Positions 10,753 to 22,200 of a stretch of 23,117 nucleotides of DNA are shown here, piece by piece. Made by a program: the position numbers and the translations under genes. Numbering within the stretch: the stretch's first letter is position 1; every line of letters starts with the position of its first letter. The notes beneath the pieces were generated by a model, which did not search any database, was not told the DNA's origin, and saw nothing but the letters and a program-made list of their open reading frames with translations. The stretch lies in contig LSSL01000359.1 of NCBI GenBank assembly GCA_001953115.1, forward strand, positions 1 through 23,117, in the 5' to 3' direction. This DNA is from Smittium mucronatum. Taxonomy: Eukaryota > Kickxellomycota > Harpellomycetes > Harpellales > Legeriomycetaceae.

Positions 10753-10866
10753 CCTTTTTGTTTTCAAGCATCATGTAATTTAAAATTTCGTTATCTTTTT
10801 AGTATCTATCTATTAAGTAAATCAATGGATCTTTGTTGCATTGACTTTCATTTTAAATTATTATTT

Positions 10867-10872
10867 TTTATT
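10867..10872 (-). terminator. Poly(A) signal of RPB11 gene
   Basis: AATAAA on the minus strand, 12 bases past the RPB11 stop codon. With the plus-strand hexamers it leaves about 115 bases between opposing 3' end signals, so the two transcripts may overlap at their ends. Confidence 0.45.
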
Positions 10873-10883
10873 TGTGGAACATA

Positions 10884-12049
10884 TCAAAAGTCAGTGTCGT
10901 GATCCTCATGAATCCCAGAGTTTGGATCAGCATTTCCATACATACCTCCTTCGTTATCAGCAGGCATCATGTTGTTAGGAAGCCCAAACTCACCAAAACC
11001 TGCAGCACCCGCTGTCTCGCCAGCCATTGAACGGATTCTAGAAATTTCAATCTAACAACGAATAACCCAGCTCTCTTTCAAATTACCTCCAAAAAAGCCA
11101 CCCCCCCCCCCCCCCCCCCCCNNNNNNNNNNNNNNNNNNNNNNNNNNNNNNNNNNNNNNNNNNNNNNNNNNNNNNNNNNNNNNNNNNNNNNNNNNNNNNN
11201 NNNNNNNNNNNNNNNNNNNNNNNNNNNNNNNNNNNNNNNNNNNNNNNNNNNNNNNNNNNNNNNNNNNNNNNNNNNNNNNNNNNNNNNNNNNNNNNNNNNN
11301 NNNNNNNNNNNNNNNNNNNNNNNNNNNNNNNNNNNNNNNNNNNNNNNNNNNNNNNNNNNNNNNNNNNNNNNNNNNNNNNNNNNNNNNNNNNNNNNNNNNN
11401 NNNNNNNNNNNNNNNNNNNNNNNNNNNNNNNNNNNNNNNNNNNNNNNNNNNNNNNAAAAAACCCCCCCCCCCCCCCCCCCCAGTGTAATCAAAAAGAAAA
11501 ATCAAATAGAAATAAATTTACATCAAACTTGTTCCTCATATTGTCGTACTCGAGTATAAGCGCCTTTATAGATTCCTGGAAAGCGTCCAAGGGTTTGATA
11601 TTACCATTTGTCTGCACTCGCACAATAACATGGAATTCCAGAGGGTGTGGCATGTAGTAAGCAGCAAAAATAACGTCCTTGTTCTCTAGCAATTTGCTAA
11701 GTGCGATATGGAAAACATAAATTAATTGAATTCAAAATTTTAGGGGTCAGTGGGAGGTGAGGGGAAACAGTGATGTGAATTATAAACGCAAAGAAAATGT
11801 TGTTGAAAGTTACTATCTAATGGAATTCCCTACTGTATGATCTTCCATTCTAATGTCAAAACTCATACAATTGGGAATTTTGGGATCGGGGATCATCTCT
11901 ATTCTGCGTAAAACAAAAATGAAAAATAAAATCGATAGCTTCAAGTCATGATCGAAGGACGTGGTTTAAGTGATTGTGAATATAGCAAAAACATACTTTT
12001 TCACCCCATCGGGCAAAACAAACATTTCGAATCTCTCCGGCGCATTCAT
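10884..12049 (-). CDS. RPB11: RNA polymerase II subunit RPB11
   Basis: Small subunit that pairs with RPB3 in the assembly platform of RNA polymerase II. Four exons keep one frame: 12049-11997, 11903-11814, 11696-11522 and 11051-10884, giving 161 residues. The start MNAPERFEMF matches the family N-terminus. IPDPKIPNCMSFDIRMEDHT (21-40) followed by VGNSIR is the conserved EDHTxGN region, and VIFAAYYMPHPLEFHVIVRV continues the core fold. Introns are 11904-11996 (93 nt), 11697-11813 (117 nt) and 11052-11521 (at least 136 known bases plus 334 N). The last exon adds IEISRIRSMAGETAGAAGFG and an acidic tail ending HEDHDTDF. RPB11 usually ends near 115-120 residues, so about 40 residues are extra. The join of exons 3 and 4 spans the gap, so a further small exon inside the N cannot be excluded. 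Confidence 0.88.
11101..11481. other. Assembly gap flanked by poly-C
   Basis: A run of 334 N (11122-11455) has 21 C before it (11101-11121) and 20 C after it (11462-11481), with AAAAAA between the gap and the second run. It lies in intron 3 of RPB11, so the sense strand carries poly-G. The homopolymers probably stopped the reads. Gap size may be an estimate. Open frames of Gly and X across it are artefacts. Confidence 0.95.
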
Positions 12050-12110
12050 CTTTTCTTATACAATAAACCTGGTAAAAAATTATTCGACTGTAAATAAAAA
12101 AAGCTATCGA

Positions 12111-12345
12111 ATGTCTCTATATTCGGATCCCTATAGTTTTAATGCACAAGAAATCCCAAAAAAAATGAAGGCAGTTTCTGTAGCAGTTTTATTAGTGGTG
12201 CAACCCATCACTAAACATCAAAAACACATAACTTTTTATTGGATGAATCAATTCGCGACATGTAATACTTGGAAAAAATCAACCAGTCACTGGCTGATGA
12301 AATAGAAGGAGTCAAATAGTTGTCAGAGCAGCAAATGGGAAAACT
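12111..12345 (+). pseudogene. Possible broken coiled-coil ORF
   Basis: ATG at 12111 opens a frame (MSLYSDPYSFNAQEIPKKMK and onward) closing at 12305. From about 12215 a different plus frame looks more protein-like: NFLLDESIRDM, then TAA at 12263, YLEKINQSLADEIEGVK, then TAG at 12317, LSEQQMGKL. Both stops sit where Gln would fit a coiled coil and are one C-to-T change from CAA and CAG. This would be a small dead gene with one frame change and two nonsense codons, lying head to head with RPB11. I do not recognise the family. The stretch is also the RPB11 promoter and the 3' flank of the formamidase gene, so chance openness is a real alternative. Confidence 0.25.
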
Positions 12346-12348
12346 AGT

Positions 12349-13257
12349 TTACAACTGCAAAATGAAATTGGTGACAAAATGGGCAAATTCAGGCGACTCG
12401 AGACATCCGAAATGCGTTCCGTAATCAGTATCAAGTTCCTTTGAAACATTTAGACCCAATTGATGGCATTTGTTGAAATACGTTGCGCTGTGCGAAACAG
12501 GGATCAGCTCGTCTCCTGAGCTATGTAGTACCATATATCGTATGTTGGGGACAGCGCCTGCTTGTGCGTGGAATTTTTCTTTTGGAAGCACCGAGCTCCA
12601 TAGATTCCAGTCCGATTTGCTAAATGGGGCGAATTGGGGGGAAGAACATCTATAAACGTCAATGCTTGTGCCAAAGGTCTGATCGACATATTCGAGATTC
12701 CCGGTTCTGTCATTTACAAAATCTTCAACGTCATAGATTCCAGATACCCCAGTAACTGAAATTATCGACGAAGTTAGTGACTTATCAGATCCCGGAGCTT
12801 TCAATGAGTCCCAAGAGATGGGATGTTCGAGGCACACCAAGCCCGTTAAATGGCCCCCAGCTGAATGACCCACCAAATGTATTTTCTCTTGATCGTAGCC
12901 GTACTTTTCGTGGTTCAAAAACAAATATTCAATTGAATCAATCGTATCCAACAACTGAGCAGGATGCCTAAACTCATTTGTCTCATACGTTTTGGAACTG
13001 AGTCGGTAGTTAATTACTGCAACCGCCAAATGTTGGGACTCGGAACCTTTCCCTGGATACTCTTTCGAAGCTAAAGATCTTCCCAAAGCTACGTAATCAT
13101 GTTTATCTCCTGATCTCCAACATCCTCCATGAACATATACCACAAGCTGAGGTTTCGGCGTGTTGGCAGATTTCTGCGGAATGTACAAATCAAGAGTCTG
13201 TTGTGGATTGGTACTTCCAATTACATAGCTCACATCCAAATACTCCTTTACTGCCAT
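12349..13257 (-). CDS. BNA7: Kynurenine formamidase (alpha/beta hydrolase)
   Basis: Probably hydrolyses N-formylkynurenine to kynurenine and formate in tryptophan breakdown and de novo NAD synthesis. The 302 residues form one uninterrupted exon with an alpha/beta hydrolase pattern: oxyanion-hole motif HGGCW (43-47), nucleophile elbow GHSAGG with Ser132, acid Asp249 in SSGDELIP, and His282 in YGTHFG. VINYRLS and HPAQLLD before the elbow, and the length, fit fungal Bna7. No signal peptide is seen, so a cytosolic enzyme is likely. The start is the first Met and leads directly into the usual EYLDVSYV strand. Other short-chain esterases share the same motifs, so the substrate is inferred from overall resemblance. 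No other kynurenine-pathway gene is in the window. Confidence 0.8.
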   Translation of the reverse strand: MAVKEYLDVSYVIGSTNPQQTLDLYIPQKSANTPKPQLVVYVHGGCWRSGDKHDYVALGRSLASKEYPGKGSESQHLAVAVINYRLSSKTYETNEFRHPAQLLDTIDSIEYLFLNHEKYGYDQEKIHLVGHSAGGHLTGLVCLEHPISWDSLKAPGSDKSLTSSIISVTGVSGIYDVEDFVNDRTGNLEYVDQTFGTSIDVYRCSSPQFAPFSKSDWNLWSSVLPKEKFHAQAGAVPNIRYMVLHSSGDELIPVSHSATYFNKCHQLGLNVSKELDTDYGTHFGCLESPEFAHFVTNFILQL

Positions 13258-13382
13258 CGTTACGAAAACTTGCTGTTTCTTAGGTTGATTTTTGGCGCTC
13301 TTTCAAAACGAGTGAAATCTATTCTCTGAACTTCAAAATTGCTTCAACTTTATTTATTTTTCAATCTTACATATCCCATTGA

Positions 13383-13463
13383 CCAATCGAAAAACTCGTT
13401 TTCGTATAGATGGTTATCTTAGTATTTATTGGCCGATCTCCAACTCTGGCGTTAGCTGCCAAT
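13383..13463 (-). promoter_or_regulatory. CCAAT cluster upstream of formamidase
   Basis: Three CCAAT pentamers lie 125-205 bp upstream of the formamidase start: 13383-13387 (plus), 13428-13432 (minus) and 13459-13463 (plus). CCAAT is the core site of the fungal Hap2/3/5-type factor. Single pentamers are common by chance, and only the clustering at promoter distance is suggestive. Confidence 0.25.
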
Positions 13464-13549
13464 AATAATTCCCTTGCAGTTTTCCCACAGTGTTGGTTTC
13501 CTTAATAGTAATTTATGCAGATTATCTCAATCAAATCAAGTTGGTCCAG

Positions 13550-13565
13550 TTTTTTTTTTTTTTTT
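13550..13565. repeat. Poly(dT:dA) tract of 16
   Basis: Sixteen T on the plus strand, about 290 bp upstream of the formamidase start codon. Such tracts can exclude nucleosomes in fungal promoters. Here it may equally be part of the AT bias. Confidence 0.4.
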
Positions 13566-14172
13566 GAATTTGCAATTCACTTGGCTTTTAATTTAATTTT
13601 ATTTTCGTTTCAAAATTGGCCTAAATCTTCAAATTATCAATAATCGTGTGTTTGTATTTAAACAAAGTTTTATCTGAATGCCATCTTAACTTTACTGAAT
13701 CTAGATTGAGCCTCTCGATTGATAAAAATTTGCTAATAGTTTCATTACTAGTTTTCTACCATCTCTGGCATAAAAATAATTTAGAGCTTATATGTACCGG
13801 CAATCCTGAGTAATTTCAATTATGTTCTGCTCTTACATTTGATTTGGTTGAGTTAATATATTTAAATCCACAAATTATAAAAAATATTTCCCCGATAAAA
13901 TTATCCGTTAGAGATGAGGTGGTGAAAAATATATCGAAATTACCTTTATTATTCTTCTAAAATATTTAATACTGCAAATAATGAAACTTTAAATCATACA
14001 GAATACCCCAAAAAAAGCCAAAGCTATCATTCGAATCTTGTTGTAACAAATCACGAATAAAAATGCAAAAAAGTAAAAATCTAGAAAAAACCAATATCAT
14101 CATTAAATATACTTTTAGATGGGAATGGCACATAAAGCCTTTTAAAAACAAAATAAAATACACGAAAGCTTC

Positions 14173-16089
14173 TTAGCTCCACAGAGATACTTTTCCGGAT
14201 GCATTTCCAGTGGCTATAATGGCAAGGTTTGGATGGAATACATTAACTGCTGGAATCGTAGTCACTAAATCCCGGTCGTATAAACTAGCAGATAGACTTA
14301 AAGATCTTCCAGAAAATATGTCTAGGGATCTATCCATATTCCCAATAGAAAAACACGATGGGAAATTAACGTCTGGATGCCACCTCGATCGGAACATTGA
14401 TATCCACCTACGAATAATCATTTAAAATCGGAAATAAATAGTTATTTATAATTATAAATTTTTGAAAAAAAATTATTACCTTCCAGTTTTGTTATTGTGT
14501 CTTGCAAACTGTTTATCTGTGATCTTTGATGTTTTCCCATTAAATGAGTATATTGAGACCAGATCATTAAACGATGCAGTTGCAATCCTATTTCCATCGG
14601 GACTAAAATAAGCGCTTGTTACACATCCGCCTTCGCTGATTGAATCTGCCAAAGTTGGATCAAATTCTAGTCCAGAAGTGTTCTCTTTAGCCGGTTCAGT
14701 GCTATCTTTTTTTCTTTTTACTCCATTAATTCCTAGTTTTTGGAACGATTCATCGACAAAATAATTCATTTTTCTGACGTCCCATACTTTAACAGTGCGG
14801 TCTAGAGATGAAGTTACGATTATATTTTTATACACCGGATTGACCGAAATACAGCCTGACCTACTTTCATGGGACTTAAATTCGTGCACAACTCCACCTG
14901 GAACTCGCGAATCGGAGAATCCCCCGTACCCACTAAATGTGCTAAACCAAATGATTGGATTTTTTGATGTTTCTGAATTTGATTGGTACTGCAAATCAAT
15001 ACTAATTATTTTTGGATCCTCATTCAAATTCATCACTTTGTTGAATATCGTGGGGTGATTTAAATCAAGGCATAAAACTTTTCCATCGTATCCAGAAGTA
15101 TAAACCATATTTTGTTGTTGTTGTGGTATTAAAACTGTAGATACTACGTCTGAATGAGGTTCAAATGAAAATCTATTTGATTCCGGATCGCTAATAGACT
15201 TACTTGCTTCTTCTAAATCTTCTTTTTCTTCTTTTAAGTGGTCCAATTTAGAAGCTTTAGGCTTGATATCTTGATCCGATTTTTCATCGGGATCTTCCAT
15301 CATTTCTTTTAGAGTGTCGTTATAAATAGACTTCCAATCTTTAATCCTATATTCAGATCTTTGTGCAGACCAAAATCCCAATGAGCCCATTTTACTTCCC
15401 GCACAAACAAGAATCGAAGAAAGGTCTTTGCTCGGGTGAATTGCCATGCTATATATTCTACTAGAAACCACTCCCACCGACCCTTCTTCGTTTCTAATCT
15501 CCATGTCCGAAAAAATCCTCTCCAAGGCTAATTTTTCTGCCTGCTCTAAAACATTTGAAATCCTACCGGAACTCTCAACTATAGTAGAAGTTTTGTATTT
15601 TTCTATATTCTCGTCAGCTTCTTCCGATTTAGCTTCATTTTCAGATTTTACCCGAGTTTCATCAGATTCAGTAGACGTCTTTGAAAATTTCTCAGCGACC
15701 AACTTGAAATATTTTATGTCATTTTCATTTTTAGACACTTCTTCGTTTTCGTTAGCGTCTCCATTCACAACAAGCGATTTGACTCCTGAAATTGTTTTAG
15801 GTCCATAGGATCTATTAGTTCGTGAGGAAATTAATTTCTCCGCTCTCTCTAAATCCAATTCTGGGGCTTTCGCTTTTATTCCTTTGATCCTGGATGATTG
15901 TCTCGTAGGCTGTTCATGTACCACAGTTTTTTTCCTGCTGGTAGTATGTTTTTTACTTGCTCCTGTAGAATTTTTTTTGCTTTCGAGACTCTTTCTTTTT
16001 TTCGATTTTCCCAAATCCAAACCTAAAGATTTGAGCATCTCCTCATTTTTACGGATGTTTTCTAATCTACTCTTTTCGTATTCACTCAT
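14173..16089 (-). CDS. CMR1: WD40 DNA-damage-binding protein, CMR1/WDR76-like
   Basis: Chromatin-associated WD40 protein of the Cmr1/WDR76 family, which binds DNA and gathers at quality-control sites under replication stress. Two exons, 16089-14480 and 14407-14173, flank a 72-nt intron (AG|GTAATA to TTCGTAG) and give 614 residues. The N-terminus EYEKSRLENIRKNEEMLKSL is typical, followed by a Lys-rich basic stretch (27-56) and RQSSRIKG (63-70). WD blades begin near 211 (RIYSMAIHPS), with a clear repeat TSSLDRTVKVWDVRK (426-440) and another at 489-516. The splice joins ARHNNKTGR to WISMFRSRWHPD, a conserved family block, and the last blade ends VNVFHPNLAIIATGNASGKV. An acidic insert (about 250-310) splits the first blades. 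The 3' flank and promoter show no unusual signal. Confidence 0.9.
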
Positions 16090-19000
16090 GTTTATAAAAA
16101 TGATTTAGATGATTTAAAGGTCGCTTTACTGACCGATTAAAGTCTTGTAGCTTTTGTGATCCTAGCAATGACGGAGGAAAATTATTAATTGTCTATCGAA
16201 TATTTTTTTTGATGTTATTTTCCGATTGAAGATCGGAATTTATAATCAACAAAATATATTGGATGAATTTGTTTGTTATTAAAAATATTGGATATTTTCC
16301 ACATAATTTCTTTTTCAATACAATACAATAAATCCGGATAAAAAAAAATACCATTTTTTCTGGACTGGAATTATAAAAATGACAAACATCGTACAATTAA
16401 ATTGTAATTTGGTTATTGGGTCAACTTTTTCTGCATGAAAGATCAATCAATATAATGTGTAAACAATATATCAATAATAAAAATTTATGCTCTAAATATT
16501 ATTATTTTTAATAAATCCAATCGTTTAATGTAAAAACCATGGTGGTTTTCTTGAAGTTAAAGTGAGATCGCCTTAGAGTGTACTCACACTAAATTTAAAT
16601 CGATTTTTTTATATTTTTTAAATTAGAATAGTGTTATCTTTTTATCAAGATTTCAATAAAGATTGAATAGAGATAAGAGTGATTAGGATAATTCGAATAG
16701 AAATAAAGCTTCAATCCAGTTCTTAATCGCGAATGATCTAACTTACAGAACATGAATAATTTGGAGCGCCATATGTATAGCGATAATATAGCAATATTAT
16801 AATCATAGCGTTTTTTCCGTAAATGAGTTTGGAAACTGCTAATTCTGATTAGAAAAGTTTCCTAGAGGAGCTCAATCACAACATCGCATATACATCCTTT
16901 GATATTAAATCTTACTAATAATTGTTAGTTGTCTCGGCAGTTCAATATAATCTAAGAAATACCAAGTGACGTGTATTGGATGATAGATGTGATGTTTTTT
17001 CATTTGGATACTCAACCAACAGATTATCATAAGAATTTTTTTTTTGTATTGCGGAACTTTAATGTAAGATAGCGGAAAACAAAACTATTCTAAAAATATA
17101 TGAATAATGAGAATTTATTGCGATTAAAATAATAGTCTATTTAATAATATATTGTCTTTTTTACTATTTATTGAGTAATTTTTAATAATTTTCTTTCGAT
17201 ATATTCTCCAATTAATGGAAAATGATAAAAGCTATGGCAAGTTGAAAATTTTTTAAATTTTTGTGCCAATTATCTTGTATTGGTTATTTTAAAAGCAATG
17301 AAACCTTTACAATCATCGGCGGTAATATTTATTACGGATTGGATTTTTTCGCATAAAAAATAAATAAAAAACTGAGAGATTTTTAATATGAGAGAATTAT
17401 AACTAGCAAGATGTTTTTAATTTAATTTAATTTATATATCTTTATATTTTAAGCGCTCATTTGCTTTAAAAATACTTTATAGTAACGACTAACTGAGATG
17501 AAAGCCAAATTCAATAATTTTTTATCACAAAAATGCATTTTACATCTTTTTTTTTTTCACTTGTTAGTACATTTATTATATCTTTTGTTTATGTTGGTTA
17601 AAAAAATGAATTATCACATTGAAAAAATAACTTTTAGATATTTAAATTATCTACTATTTAAATAATATTTTTCAAATAGTGAAGGGAATATGTCCATCCC
17701 ATAGAGTTCACATTAAAAAATATTCAGATTATAAATCTTATTTTCACTGTAATGCAAAATTACTGGATTTTTAGTGATTTATTACTCAGTATATTCAATA
17801 AATACTTGATTGGTATCAGATAAAAAAGGGGGTTTTTTCAGATATATTTTAATTATAAAAAATGCTAAGAGTTAAATATCTTGTCATGTTCGGGGGTTTA
17901 TGTGAAATAAATGCTTTGAAAAAAAAATTTTTTACTATAAAACCCGATTTTATCAATATATGATGATTTATATGATTTTAATGATAGAAGCTTGAAAAAA
18001 ATAATTATTAGTATAATTAAAATATGTTAATTTATTGTCTTTTTGGAAGCTTTCGTTTTATAAATCGCCTTTTCAAAAAAAATCAAAAATCCTTAGATAT
18101 TTAAACTTATTTTATGGAATTATGCTTAAATAATCGATGTGCAGGAAATGTTCTATTATATAAATCGCTTTTGGTTTAATAATCGAAAAGCTGCTTACTT
18201 TCCAAAAAGACATTCTTTGGGTATTCTCAATATTTCAATTTCATGTGAATTCGCTCGTCACAGAACTAATCGAGAAAACCTTAGAAGGTTGTGGGGGTTT
18301 TTTTTTATAACACATAAATCTCATACCTTCATTTATTCGGCTCCATTCGATAAACGATTACTGTTTGACTTTGGATGAAAAAGTTTTTTTTGCAAAATAT
18401 TTATTAATAATAAAATACCCTTCGCGAAAAATCTACACTGTGACGAGATTGGATTGTTCATTTTTTTTTGAAATACTAAAAAAACCCTCCAATCAAAGGA
18501 AAATTTGACATTTTTCTTTTATCCACTTCATTTCGGAATGATCAAATAGCTTATATGATTTTTTCTAAAAAAACAAATTGTTTGATAAGGTTTATGCAGA
18601 GGATATGGATTTATTTCGTGTATAGCATAGACTTTCTCAGCCATTTTTTATCCGATTGACGTATTATGTCTCTTATCGAGTAATTAAAAATGAAATGAAA
18701 TTCATTTAACTGTTTTATATTCTTTTTTTTTTTTAACATGAAACTAAGCTTAAGCTTGAGTCTACTTTTAACTTGTATATCTAAAATTAAAACATTCTTT
18801 TTCACATTTGTATTTTTTCTTCCGAAAGATTGATTAGATTTGTATATGATACAAAAAATATATATTATATAGTATTGAATATATAACCTCTCCATAAACG
18901 CGCTAGTTAAAAGAGCTGACCAGCAATTTTCAGCACAAAAAGCGTGTAAATTCCAAATGTGGTTAAACTATGTAAGAAAAAATCAGAAAAAATATGTTTA

Positions 19001-19263
19001 TATTTTAAATTAAATCAGTAGAAGCAGCAGTGTAGATATTTCATCCCGATTCCCAAAAACAATAATTTTAGGAATTTTTCTTAAAAATTCCATCTTGATT
19101 GAGAATACTATATTTGGATATATCACTGTTTATAGAAATTAGAAATTTCAAATACAGAGAAGTGTGAAATATTTTAGATAACACGATTCAAAAATGTAAG
19201 ATAACTTTAAATAAATATGAAAATATCTGCGGTAGCTTTTATAAACTGCGAGCAATTCTAAAA
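16090..19263. other. AT-rich intergenic, 3.2 kb
   Basis: Lies between the divergent side of the WD40 gene and the 3' end of the DeSI fusion gene. The first few hundred bases next to 16089 should hold the WD40 promoter. A 79-codon open stretch at 18139-18378 (plus) and a 94-codon one at 18611-18895 (minus) have biased composition and no family resemblance, so I treat them as noise. No tRNA, repeat array or transposon feature is seen. Confidence 0.6.
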
Positions 19264-22200
19264 TTAGTGAAGATTATTCAGGAGTTCGTCTATAATCGGG
19301 ACGATGATATTAGTTACTTTTACAAAATTGAGAGATTGATGATCTCTTCCATTTGAATTCTTTATCTGAATTTTCAACTCTGAATCTTTATGCATATCAA
19401 GGGAAAGCGAACTAATACATTTCTTAATGGAATTTAGATTATCCTTTGCATCCAAAACTTCGGATAGATCTACAAGCTGTTGATAGTTGTCAATATATAG
19501 CAAGAGATTATATGAATTTAGCAAATTAGATAAGAAATTAAAATTGCAAGTCGAGGATTTAGATTCATCTTGGCTTTTTGGATTTTCAATAAACGAGCAA
19601 GAAAGGGATTTTGAAAGTAAATTTTGACATCCATCATCTAGGTTATCTTCGGATAAAAGTGTAGAAAACAGTTCTAGAAGGGTGTTTATTAGTTCAATAG
19701 ACAATTCTTCTCGAGGCTCCTCATCGTCGATAAAATTCATATTTTCTTTTGATGTGATTTTAGAAGTTGATTCTTGAGAACGCGCCTCAAGAGCCAAAGT
19801 CGCCAGTTGAAACTCCTGTTTAAATATTATACTTTGCATGGAAAAGTTTACTAATGACTCAAAAAGACATCGCGATACTGTATTCAAAAAAATCTGGTTG
19901 GAAGAGGTGATTTTTTCGTCTGAAAATTTTCCAAGCTCCTCCGCGTTTTTAGAAAAAAATGTATCTTTGATATAAATAAGTCCTAAATTAGACAAAGATA
20001 GGCAAATTTTTCCAATCTTGTAGGTGTAGCCATTCAGTATGAATAATTCTTCAAAAAGCAAAGAATTTTTTTCTCGACAGTCATTAGGTGATTTTTCAAA
20101 TATATGACTGGATTCAAGATCAGCATCAGAAAACAAATTTCCCAATCTAATATTTGAACGTTCCATTATTTTTTGACCGAATTTGTATAGGGTTAAATTT
20201 GATGGTATATCTAATTCCTTCGTGTCCTTTGCGATGGATTCGATGAAAGAAAGACAAAATTTATGCAAATGTTCCGGGGGATTATAGTTGAGACTGTAGC
20301 AGGCCTCAAGCAAGGACAAATATATCACAGAGGATATTGATATTATAATATATTCGCATTTCAAGTTACTCTTTTTAAAAGTGGAATATAAATGAGCAGA
20401 TTGTTTATGAAATGAGGACAAATTATTTTCAGAATTTAAGACATTGTAAATTTTTAAAAAGTGAGGTTTGAACTCTGATGAAAAGTCACTATCGATAAGA
20501 TATTCTACTGATTGAATCCATTCATCAGAAAAAAAATCACAGGAGCTATCACAAAAGGTATCCTTTGCAGTTTTTATTAACGAAATTACTTGTTCTTTAT
20601 CATAAGAGATTACTGGATGAGAAAGATCAAGTTCCAATTTTTCATCTGAGTAATCTTTGTGCATTAATATTGAGTTTTTAAGTTGCTCAGGCAAACTTTC
20701 TACGATACGTTTGAAATCATCTAAAAATAAACCATTACATGTTAGATAATCTTTCGATAATTTATATGAGTATAAGAATTAATGAAATGATACCTTTATA
20801 AATTTTATAGACTAGAGAGGGGAGATATTTTTCGAATTCTTCAATTGCGCTGCATCGAATTTCAAGAATCTAAAATGGTAATATAATTGTTAGAAATATA
20901 AAGTGACGTGTAATTAAATCAATATAGCATATATATATATTTGCCTTTTTTCCGTAGCTAAAGAAAGAAATGTGAAAACCAGATCCAGAGCTTGAATCTT
21001 TTCCGTAATCTTCAGAACCATATTTCGATCCAGCAATACAGTAAAATAATTCTAACTCGGAGGTTTCTTGAGAATATTTAAGCTGGTCATGTGGAATCTC
21101 GGTGGAAAAGGAAAATTTATATTCAGAAAATTTAATAGAAATATTTTTAGAGATTGCATCAAACTCAGATATAAATTTTGTGTAAAGAGGTTCTTCTGCT
21201 TCGTTAAAAATCAGCATAGAGGCTCTTTTTTGAATGGAATATTTAATAAAAAGATCGTATTGCGACTCAGTTTCTATTATTGCAAAACTATTAGAAGAAT
21301 TCACGCTTCTGTTGGCACTCGAAACATTGATTTTATTTATTGAAGTTCCAGGTTGAAGATTCGAATGATTTGATGGTCCTCCAAATAAAGGGGCAAGGTT
21401 TTTGCCCATTGGACTATTTAGGTTATTATTAAATGGGTTTTAGTGATAAAAAAATTTCCAATAAAAGAGAAGGTTTACGTTTTGAGAAAGTCTCCTGGCA
21501 GAGCTAAAAAAATTGAAAAGTAGTTCAAAAGATGTGATCAGAGACAAATTCAGATTTAATTAAAGTAATAAAAATATAACATACATGTTATGTGACTAGG
21601 AATATTTTTTCCTGTCAGTAAATTAACCAATTCTTGAGAGAAATTATTGCAATTATTTTCCAGAAGATGATATTTATCTCCTCTAGCCACAGATGAAAAT
21701 AGATTTAATAATAGATTTTAAAATATTTAATATAAAGAGGTGAAATAGAAAAAAAACCTACGTCCAATGAATCATTAATTCATCCAAAAGCTCATTGAAA
21801 TCATCTTCTGGAATATCAGTTGTACCCATATCTATGATTTCCATGGGTTGGCCGTGTTGTGAGAAGCCCTAAAAACACATTATAATTTATCAGAGAATCA
21901 AAACTGAGTCTAAGACTGTTGGTATTTTTTTGGCAACGCTATTAAGTAATATGGAAATAAAATAGGGTGAAGGATAGAAGAAAATACTGGCTTTGAAATC
22001 GATATTCCTGTTCCGAAATAATACTCTTTTCCATAAACAACAACTGAGGTATGCCAAATTCCGTCTATCGCGATTTAAAAGAAAAATAGTAGTATCATTC
22101 AAAAATACGAAAGTCAAGCTTAGATCGAAAATCAAAGTAATTAGTTCGTATACAATTAAAGAATATTGTAGAAGTATAAAATTTACCGATTTGGGATCCA

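Larger units (their letters stand above)
13258..14172. other. Intergenic, CMR1 3' flank to formamidase promoter
   Basis: About 0.9 kb between two minus-strand genes. It should contain the formamidase promoter (CCAAT cluster and poly-T tract) and the 3' end of the WD40 gene. No coding stretch with convincing composition is seen on either strand, and no AATAAA occurs close after the WD40 stop. Confidence 0.6.

Noticed and set aside
11052..11505. Open frames of poly-Gly and X across the gap
   Set aside because: They are produced by translating poly-C and N. There is no real coding evidence.
12263..12319. Reassigned TAA/TAG codons (altered genetic code)
   Set aside because: The FHA-RING, UBX, formamidase, WD40 and DeSI genes end cleanly at TAA where their families end, and none has an in-frame TAA or TAG inside a conserved domain.
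12470..12971. Several 60-70 codon ORFs over the formamidase gene
   Set aside because: They lie in other frames of a gene with an intact catalytic triad, so they are shadows.
18139..18378. 79-codon plus-strand ORF
   Set aside because: Its composition is Phe/Tyr/Asn/Arg-biased with long A/T runs, there is no recognisable motif, and no splice or neighbour context supports it.
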